Source: Eonycteris spelaea (lineage: Eukaryota; Chordata; Mammalia; Chiroptera; Pteropodidae). Taken from it: 64,000 nt of DNA. Within the stretch, counting starts at the first letter, position 1; every line of letters begins with the position of its first letter. Under the pieces are notes generated by a model. That model saw only the letters and a list, made by a program, of their open reading frames with translations. It had not been told where the DNA came from and did not search any database. The DNA is taken from positions 6,896,001-6,960,000 of the forward strand of contig PUFA01000077.1 of assembly GCA_003508835.1 (NCBI GenBank), written 5' to 3'. Both the position numbers and the translations under genes were made by a program. Shown in pieces: positions 56,606-64,000 of the stretch.

Positions 56606-57124
56606 GATTCTGATAAGACACAGCGGGCACTGGACGCCACATCCTCTTTCGCATCCTCTCCCACACTGCAAAGCCTGCCTCTGCCCTGCAGGCTCCTGCC
56701 TTCTCACCAGCCTCCTCTCTGAGCCTTGCTTCTCCTGCACCTGGATCCCGCCTCCCCAGCTGTCCTTAACTGACAGGGCCAGATTGCCCCACCTTTCTCC
56801 GGCTGCCTAAAGCCCTCACCAGAGAGGGCACAGCCACGGCGATGGGCCCAATAAAAGCTTTATTGCCTCTTCTAGGTTATATGTTTAAGGTTTCCTGGAG
56901 TCCTTCTGCAGACATGGCTTAAGGTCAAGGGTGACTCTCCGGGTGGGAATGGGTGCCCCAAATCTGCTTTCGTACCACAGCCTTGATTCCAGCAGAAAGG
57001 ACGACACAGAAACTGAGAAGGGACTCGTTTTTTATAAAGCTTAGAAGCTCCCCGAGGCATTACTCTCTAATTTGGTCCTCCCGTCAGGTCTGAAAGGTAG
57101 GTCTGGCAGATCTGAGTGCTTTAG

Positions 57125-57375
57125 GTGTAGGCAGTGTGATGTAGCAGGTAAGGGTGCCGGCGCCAAAGGCAGACAGCTGGGCTGGAACCTGGCCGCCCCT
57201 CGCGAACGATTGCTCTTGGGAAGTGTCTCAACCTCTCTGTGCCTCAGTTATCTCCTGTAGAATGGGAGCGGTGGTCGTAAGCATGTCCTCACAGGGTTGT
57301 TGTAGTAAACGAGTCAGCACATGGGAAGCACATTCTGAGAACTGGAAGAGTGATTAATATGATCGCTGTTATTCT
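57125..57375 (+). repeat. MIR SINE, near full length
   Basis: GTGATGTAGCAGGTAAGGGT, CAACCTCTCTGTGCCTCAGT and CACAGGGTTGTTGTAGTAAA. Confidence 0.88.
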
Positions 57376-57899
57376 ACTCGCCAGAGTGAGCGTCCCAGTG
57401 GTCCCGCTGGCTGGTTGCGTGAGAACCCTGGGGGTCCGCTCAGCCCACCCCTCTCAGCATCGCTTACCTTCCTGTGGGTGGGTGCGCCCAGCTGCCCTGC
57501 TGGACTCGTAGGTTGAACCAGAGGCAGCTATGGCCCAGGCTGGGCCATCGGATCCTGTCCTGGGAACCTGGTGTTTTCTGGAACGGTCGGTCATTCCAGC
57601 CAGCTTGGGCAGGTTCTTAACTCAAGGACGTGAGAACCGCGAGGCAGAAATGGGTGCACAAAAGCGGAGAAAGGAACATAAAGCAAACACGGGCAGGAGC
57701 ACAAAGAGGACTTCGCGTGGCAAGAAAGAGACAGAGGGGGAAGAGCAGAAAATGGCCGCCTAAGAGGACCTGAGGGTGGTGGGTGAGGGGTGGGCGCTAG
57801 GGCCATGACATATAAGGTATCCCCCAGTTCCTGTTCGCCCAAGGGCTGCCACAGGACAAAATCCTGCCTTTTGGTTGCCGGGCCTGCCCCCGTTGTTCA

Positions 57900-58090
57900 G
57901 AATACCTGCGATTCTGTGAGTTATCGCTGCAATCCCGACTCCACCTTTTGCCAGCTTTAGGATTTGGGAGAGTCATATCTCCTTTAAACCTCACTTTTTC
58001 ATCGGTAAACTGAAAAAAAAAAAATACCAATCTCACAGGGCTGCTGTGGGGTTCAAGCACAGTGGTGTGCTGGTAAAGCTTCGAAACCAG
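57900..58090 (+). repeat. MIR SINE
   Basis: GCAATCCCGACTCCACCTTT, CACTTTTTCATCGGTAAACT and CTCACAGGGCTGCTGTGGGG, with an A12 run near 58,013. Confidence 0.75.
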
Positions 58091-58194
58091 TTTCGAGGAT
58101 AGGGTCGTCCTGATCCGCAGAGTTCGCTCATTTCCATGGTCCAAATACCCCCGCCACAGCTAATTTCAAGATACCAATGCAACATCTCCGGAGG

Positions 58195-58420
58195 CGGAAT
58201 GGGAGAGAGGTGTGTGCCATGGCACGATATTTCCACCGTGCAGCCTAATGGATGTCATTTGAGCCTGGATAATAGTTAAGGGGAGTAAAATAATTTGGAA
58301 CTGATGAGTGCTGAGGTTTTATTACATTCGTTTCTAATGCAGTTTATTTAATTGCGAGTTTACGTAATTCGATTTTTAATCCTGCTGTGTTTAGTAACTG
58401 GCTTGCCAAATTTTGAAACA
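58195..58420. promoter_or_regulatory. Enhancer-like AT-rich segment with PAR-bZIP site
   Basis: A repeat-free, AT-rich stretch contains the perfect palindrome TTACGTAA at 58,360-58,367 (NFIL3/HLF/DBP-type site), TTTATTTAATTGCG just before it, GATTTTTAATCC after it, and CCTAATGGATG near 58,245. Texture is that of a conserved non-coding element. No conservation data. Confidence 0.35.
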
Positions 58421-58939
58421 TAACAGTTGGCTCTCCAGAGCCGGCCCGAGCTGGCTCCACATGCTGTCGGTGAGCGAAAGCCTTTTCTGGACTTAGGTGA
58501 GACCCCAGTATGTACGAAGCACTCAATAAATGAGAGCCTATGCGATCCCTGTCATTTATTTCATGACACGATGTATTACAGCAGTGGAAAAATCAGGGGG
58601 GAATAACACACATTTTCAAAGCGCCTCTTGTAAGTTAGGGTCACTTTGTTCGATTGGGAAACACAGACTTGAGGTTTACGTGACACGATTTGCTCAGCAA
58701 ATTACTGTGCATGCCATAACTTCAAAACTGAGACCGGGAAAAGGAAAAATGTGGGGTGTAAACGTTTGTGAAAATTCGGACGTGCCGCGGCGCTGCAGGA
58801 AGGGGGAGGCGTCCCTCGCTAGCAGCTGGCGGAGGAAGCGGAGATGCGGCCTTTTCCGTGATGCGGCGCACAGAAACGGTGCCAATGGAGATCAGTAAGA
58901 AACCCGACGAGATCTGCAGGACCGTAACGTCCTGTTTAT

Positions 58940-58972
58940 TAAACATGCACATGCACGCGTGCGTGCACACAA
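58940..58972. other. Alternating purine-pyrimidine tract
   Basis: CATGCACATGCACGCGTGCG then TGCACACA. About 28 bp of near-perfect alternation, Z-DNA-prone, with an internal GCACGCGTGC palindrome. Confidence 0.5.
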
Positions 58973-59049
58973 AGGGGCATTCCTTACTTTACAAAGAAGC
59001 ATGCATATTCGTGTCTGTTGTGTGCTAGGCAGGAAAAACATGGACGTAC

Positions 59050-59470
59050 ACATACCGAGTAGTGGGAGAATTAATAAAAGGACTATTTACGAAGCTGTGG
59101 GCGGGGTTAGGAAAAGCAACCAATGATGGTGACGTGCCCTGGAGCTAGGGACAGCCACGGGACCTAACCATGCCCTAGATGGGAAGGGCCAAATCGGTTA
59201 AAGTACCACCTAGAGAAGGTTACCTTACAGGAGCTATGGGGGTGCATAGGGATGCAGCCGACACCTGCCCCCAACGCAAGACCTCACTCCCTGGCAGTGA
59301 GGTAGAAAGAATGATGCTTCTGTATCTTCTGATGGTGCTTCCCATTGGTCAGACCCAATCAGACGCCATTGAGCCAGCAAGCTGTTCGCCCTACAAGTGA
59401 GCCTAGAGGGACCCAGAGCTGGGCTGAGAGAAACGGAGAGTGGATCCAGAGGTGTAAATGGAACTGGACA
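59050..59470 (+). repeat. Ancient mammalian repeat (family B), copy 2
   Basis: AAGGACTATTTACGAAGCTG, GGGCGGGGTTAGGAAAAGCA, TGGTCAGACCCAATCAGACG and GAGAGTGGATCCAGAGGTGT align in order with copy 1 at 23,800. Confidence 0.6.
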
Positions 59471-59924
59471 TAAATTAAACACATTAGGATGGATGTTAAT
59501 TGGTGGGGGGCCTGGAGGGAAGGGAGTAGGGGCTCGAAGTGTAAAGAAACATACTAAAACGGAAGTTCTTCGCCTTGTTGTTGAGAATAACCATGTCGAA
59601 AACCGAGGAGTGTAGCTAAGTCTCAGCACCTGAGGTCTAAAAGAGAAAGCAAATCTGATATTTGCTGGAAAAGCAGCAAGCAACTCCACAAAGCGGCCAC
59701 ACCAGGGAAGTCTTGGGAGAACACCCTTCTCCCCTCGTGCTGTGTGCATCGTGAACTCGGCTGGAGAGAGGATTGACTCCTCAGCAAAAGCAACGGGAAG
59801 GAACCCAGGGTGAGGGCTATGTGATGGAACACAAAAGCAGAAATGTGTGTGGGCAGTAGAACAAGTCTCAGGAGTTTTTAAAAAATCTGTTTATCAAGAA
59901 AGAACGAGAAGACATGTAAAAAAG

Positions 59925-60110
59925 GAAAAATATATCTAGGTGAAGAAAACTATCTGGCAGGCAGTACATCGAAATGAGAATGGTGGTTGTCTTTGGGTGT
60001 GGCTCATGAGTCGTTTTTATTTATTTGTTTTCCTATCTTGTCTACATTTTACAAAGTAATTCTGAATTATTACAGAATGAGAAAGAAGTTCAGTAAAAAA
60101 GGCAATAATG
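59925..60110 (+). repeat. L1 3' fragment
   Basis: TGGTGGTTGTCTTTGGGTGT, TTATTTGTTTTCCTATCTTG and TACATTTTACAAAGTAATTC. Confidence 0.55.
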
Positions 60111-60412
60111 TCGTTGCCTAATACCAGTAGCCAAGATTGATGGTATCTGCCGTGTGTGCCACGTTGCCAGGTTCCTTCCCTCTGCTCACCTTCTCCTCCC
60201 CACTCTGCCGCCAGGGTCTGTACGTGACTAACCTGCCCAGGGAACAGACTGACTTAGTCATCTGCAGTGGGAAGTCAGGGAGGTGACCTGGGTTTGGCCG
60301 CAAACAGGAGCGTTAACAAATATGATTAAATGTAGCCACCACTTGGTAATATCCTTTACCTTTCTACCAAGAGGCTGAGTGGGGATCAAAAAGTAACCCT
60401 TCCTGAAATTTG

Positions 60413-60877
60413 GTGCTTATATTAGTTTCCTAAGGCGCCATATCAGATTACCACAACCTGGGAGGCTTAAAACAATACAAATGTGTTGGCTCCCAGTCTG
60501 GGAGAGAAGGAGTCAGAAATTAAGCTGTCGACATGGTCGGTTTCTTCTGGAGGCTGCGAGATAGAGTCTGTTCCAAGCTTTTCCCAGGTTTGGTGGTCGC
60601 AAGCGATCCTAGGCATCTCTCGGCTTGTGACTTCATCACTCTAATCTCTCTGCCTCCATGTCACATGGCCCTCCTCCCTGTGTGTCTGTGAGTCTCCAAG
60701 TCTCCCTCTCCTCATAAAAACACGAGTCACTAGATTTAGGCACCGACCCAATCCAGCATGAACTCATTTAACTGACGACATCTGCAAAGACCATATTTCT
60801 AAATAGTGGCACATTGACAGGTACCCAGGATGAGGACTTCAATATATTTTTAGGGGGACACAATTCAACAATAGTAC
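60413..60877 (+). mobile_element. MLT1-type MaLR LTR
   Basis: TATTAGTTTCCTAAGGCGCC, ACCACAACCTGGGAGGCTTA, CTGCCTCCATGTCACATGGC, GACATCTGCAAAGACCATAT and GGGGACACAATTCAAC follow the LTR of ERVL-MaLR (MLT1) in full order, about 465 bp. No internal region is present. It is an old solo LTR. Confidence 0.88.
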
Positions 60878-60956
60878 CATTTGCCAAAAACATAATTGGA
60901 GTGCACAGAGAAAATTCACACTTAGGACTTTCCCTGATGAAATCATCATGAATATT

Positions 60957-61082
60957 TTTTAAATGTCCTATTGAAGTATAACATAATACAGGGAAGTGCA
61001 AACGTTTTGTGTTTCGCTCCATGAACGGTCATGAAGTGCCACACCCACATCAGCAGCATCTAGACCACGCAGCATAATGTGA
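60957..61082 (-). repeat. L1 3' end fragment
   Basis: TTTTTTAAATGTCCTATTGA, AGTATAACATAATACAGGGA and GCCACACCCACATCAGCAGC. Confidence 0.65.
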
Positions 61083-62245
61083 CCTTGCTTGAGCTGAGGG
61101 CTGAAAGAATGGTAAGAATGGCCCTGCAAAGATGTGTGGGAGATTATTTCAAACAGAAGGAGGAGCAAGGTCAAAGGCCCTAGGACAGTTGGCGGGGAGG
61201 GAAGTGGGGGAACCAGGAAGTGTTGTAGGTGATGGGATAAAGAGGAAGAGGTGAGCGAGATCATGAGAAGCCTGGTAGGCTAAGCGGAGAAGTCTGGGTT
61301 TCATTAAAGGCAATAGTGAGCCAGTGGAGGGTTTTAAGCAGTGGAGTGACATGATCTGATCTCATTTACATCTTTTAAAAGATCCGTCTGGCTGCTCCAT
61401 GGCGTTATCAGAGGATAAGAATGGAGGCAAGAGCTAGGACATGATGATGGCCGGGAGCAGGGTGGTAGCAGTGGAGAGAGAGAGGAGCGAGTGGATTCAA
61501 GACAGTTTGGGGGCTGCACCACCAGACCCTGGTGATAGATCGGATGTGGTTCATGAAGTAGAGGACTCAAGCATGACTATGACAACTCATGACCCATTCC
61601 TGGGTGAACGGTGGTGCCACCGATCGTGATGGGCAAGAATGGAGGAACGGGTTCCAGGGAGAAAATCAGGAGTTTGCTCTACGCATGCTAACTCTGCAAT
61701 GAACTTTAACGTGATTCTCACACATCCAAACAGGGATATTCACAAGCTAAATGGACATGTGGGCCTTGAACTAGGGGGGCGGATTGGGGCTGGAGATAAG
61801 CACTTTGGAGTTCTCAGCATATGGATGATATCTGTAGCCATGGGGCCTCCAGGGTCCCTAGGGAGAGAGCTCGGGCAGGAGCAGGAGAGAGGAGCCCAGC
61901 GTGAGCCCAGAGTCCTTCATCATCAACAAACAGATCAAAGGAAAAGCAGAGGGACTGAGAAGGAGCTCGGCCTTATGTGCAGGAAAACCTAGAGTCTTGT
62001 TAACAAAAGCCCAAGACGGACGTGTTGAAGAGAGGGGTCAACCGTGCAGATGGCTTCTGAGAACTTAGGTTTCATGACAGTGAAGACATAACCCTTGACT
62101 TTGGCAACCCGAGGTCGTTGGCACCTCAGTAAGAGTAAGGTTTTTTGCGTGCATGTGGGTGGGCTGGGGTTGGGGGGGGCGGGGAAGGATGTCTCAGGGA
62201 AGTGGAAGGAAGCCTGTTGAAGAGACCCTGGGAGGAAGGGGTGAG
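61083..62245 (+). repeat. Ancient mammalian repeat (family A), longest copy
   Basis: AAGGTCAAAGGCCCTAGGAC, GAGCCAGTGGAGGGTTTTAA, GTGGAGTGACATGATCTGAT, CCGTCTGGCTGCTCCATGGC, GCAGGGTGGTAGCAGTGGAG, then GTTCTCAGCATATGGATGAT and AGGTCGTTGGCACCTCAGTA. This is a long, in-order copy of a widespread repeat whose formal name I cannot assign. It explains the 117-codon ORF at 61,639. Confidence 0.65.
62161..62192 (+). other. G-rich, quadruplex-prone tract
   Basis: GGGCTGGGGTTGGGGGGGGC then GGGGAAGG. Four or more G-tracts within 30 bp. Confidence 0.6.
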
Positions 62246-62339
62246 TGATTAACCTTTCAACATGCGGGTGTTACAATGCTGATCTCAGGGTGGTTTCTAT
62301 GCCTGTCTCCCCTCCACCCGGGCAGCTCCCTGTGCCGCC

Positions 62340-62410
62340 CTCACCTCCAGATTCCAGGGCTCAGTACAGTGTAAGTGCCACATAGCAGATGCTCACTAAG
62401 TTATTGAAGT
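62340..62410 (+). repeat. L2/MIR 3' tail
   Basis: GGGCTCAGTACAGTGTAAGT followed by ACATAGCAGATGCTCACTAA. Confidence 0.5.
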
Positions 62411-62462
62411 GGCATGTTTAAATAAAATCCTGGGTCTAACTTCCAGAACAGTCAAGCACTAC

Positions 62463-62500
<38 letters not shown>

Positions 62501-62501
62501 T

Positions 62502-62556
<55 letters not shown>

Positions 62557-62570
62557 CCAGCCAGCCAGCC
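62463..62570 (+). repeat. (GATA)n-(CCAG)n microsatellite
   Basis: About 23 GATA units with one GTTA interruption near 62,500, followed by three CCAG units. Confidence 0.97.
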
Positions 62571-62700
62571 TGGGCTCATCACTTGATCTCTTATTGTCTC
62601 ATCTGTTAAATGGGAAAAGTGCAAAATGGGGAGAACGCTATCTGCCTCCCTCACAGATTATTGTGAAGATGGGATCACATACCAAATGGGAAACTATGGC
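62565..62700 (+). repeat. MIR fragment abutting the GATA tract
   Basis: TTATTGTCTCATCTGTTAAA and CCCTCACAGATTATTGTGAA. Confidence 0.75.
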
Positions 62701-62704
62701 GCTG

Positions 62705-63280
62705 GGAAGCTGTGGCTTACCGTGCGAACGTGAGTGAGGGTTGTTGTGAGCAGATGACAGAATCCACCAGACTCCAGCTCTCCAAGGCACCTGGCACATT
62801 ATCCCCTGAAATTTCACTTGCAAAATTAATTCAACTTGGCTTCAGGACAGACACTTCCTCATGCCCTGAAAGTCAGCCAAAAGACACAGCACAAAGCGGC
62901 AGTCATTGTGCGGGCCTCACACAGCAGGGCCGTGTTTACTGAGACGCTGGCTCCAGGATCAACCTTCTGGGAGGAGGTCTTTGTGTGTCGATCGGGAAGT
63001 TCTACCAGGCAGCATTTTAATGGCATTTCCCAGAGACACCAAACGGAAGGGCTCTGCCAACACCCAGTAGAACCGGGGATTCACAAATGAACGTGAAGGG
63101 CTGACGCTGTTAATCTGATTTCCCTTCCAGGCCGCGCGGAGGAGGCAGCGTGGCCAGGGGGCTTCCGGACTTCGCTGGTGGCGAGGCAGGCAGTGGCCTC
63201 CCGCGTCTCCCTCTCTGAGCGGGCATTGCCTTCATGATCAATAACGCGCTATTGGAGAAGCATCGACTTGTCGAATCCAG
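62705..63280. other. Intergenic segment, nothing recognised
   Basis: No repeat family, RNA gene or supported exon. Confidence 0.4.
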
Positions 63281-63284
63281 ATAC

Positions 63285-63373
63285 TTCTGGGCCCGGTGCC
63301 TTACCGACATTGCCTCGTTTGCTCTTCAGCATGACATTGGGTCAATAACCATTACTGTTTTACAGAAAGAGAG

Positions 63374-63428
<55 letters not shown>

Positions 63429-63550
63429 AATGGAGGCTCAGAAACGTTAAGTCTTACCCGTGTTCCCAGCCAGGAAGTGGCAGAGGAGGGATGAAACCCA
63501 CGCCTCTGTGTTCCAAAGCCTGAGCTTGTGACCCCTGGTCTATGCCACCT
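63285..63550 (-). repeat. MIR SINE containing a (GA)n expansion
   Basis: GGGCCCGGTGCCTTACCGAC, TTACTGTTTTACAGAAAGAG, then about 27 GA units (63,367-63,421), then GGAGGCTCAGAAACGTTAAG and CCAGGAAGTGGCAGAGGAGG. Antisense MIR in order on both sides of the GA tract. Confidence 0.85.
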
Positions 63551-63554
63551 CTCA

Positions 63555-64000
63555 GCATATGGGCATTTGGGCTCTTCAAGGTGGCAATGGGCAGATACGG
63601 GCTGGCGATCTTCACTTACGGCAGGTGTTGCCCAGGTGGCTGCTCACCTGCTCTCTCGGCTGACTCTGCTCAGGGGGATGGTGACTCTGAGACCTCTCGC
63701 CACACACTCCCCTCATTGTGGAAGACCCAAACGAAAAACCGGCTTCATGTGGCTCAGCCTCATCCAGGCCACCGCTTGAGTAAGAGCACCCTTTTCCCTC
63801 CACAGTCTGTGTCCCAAAGAAAGCTTCCAACGGGAGACTCTATGGCCCTCCAGTTTGGAGCACCTGATTGGGCAGAATATCTCCGCCAAGTTCAAGAATC
63901 ACGTAGGCAACTCGCTCAGGGCCATTTGCTAGAGGAAGTCTGTGGGCAAGCTGGCGCCCGGAGCTTTACGGCTCTTCCTGCAGTTCAGAATCATGGAACC
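63555..64000. other. Intergenic segment at right edge
   Basis: Nothing recognised. Short ORFs overlap on both strands. Confidence 0.35.

Noticed and set aside
61639..61992. 117-codon plus-strand ORF
   Set aside because: Contained in the long family A repeat copy.
1..64000. CRISPR arrays, prokaryotic operons, phage or plasmid features
   Set aside because: The DNA is mammalian; tandem repeats present are simple microsatellites without spacers.

Overview
The window looks like mammalian genomic DNA. It has MIR, L2, L1, hAT-Charlie, Tigger and MaLR repeats, long microsatellites, a CpG island, and no dense coding anywhere. No primate, rodent, carnivore, horse or ruminant SINE was recognised. The 3' ends of two L1 copies (44,790-45,500 and 30,313-30,705) resemble L1 of bats. 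A bat is therefore my best inference, perhaps a SINE-poor lineage such as the Pteropodidae; the exact species cannot be read from this sequence.

The only protein-coding exon I can support is the first coding exon of MTSS1 (Missing-in-Metastasis), on the minus strand at 16,634-16,705. It encodes residues 1-24, ends in a clean GT splice donor, and lies in a CpG island of about 1.5 kb (roughly 16,150-17,620) that should be the promoter and 5' UTR. Everything to the left (1-16,633) is then the 5' part of MTSS1 intron 1. Everything to the right (about 17,650-64,000) is the region upstream of the gene, which in other mammals is a gene-poor interval running towards ZNF572 and SQLE.

Intron part (1-16.6 kb): scattered MIR, L2 and hAT fragments; a GGAA microsatellite of about 220 bp; an old L1 tail split by an RTE-clade LINE remnant; and largely repeat-free stretches (about 10.8-13.0 kb and 13.3-16.1 kb). 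Some unique segments are rich in homeodomain, POU, TCF or FOX-like motifs and are enhancer candidates. Upstream part (17.6-64 kb): L1 remnants of several ages, a probable ERV1-class solo LTR, an MLT1-type MaLR LTR, a Tigger element containing a MER1-like hAT insertion, a second Tigger element inside an older repeat, many MIRs, and several unique AT-rich islands that resemble conserved non-coding elements.

I found no second gene, no RNA gene, no CRISPR array and no convincing new biological system. The findings worth checking are regulatory (MTSS1 promoter architecture, a start-stop uORF, palindromic POU and homeodomain motifs, a MIR-derived CTCF-like site) and evolutionary (the RTE remnant, nested repeats, hairpin-capable microsatellites). 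Repeat boundaries are by eye and good to about 10-30 bp. Repeat family names rest on recall of consensus sequences, without a database search.
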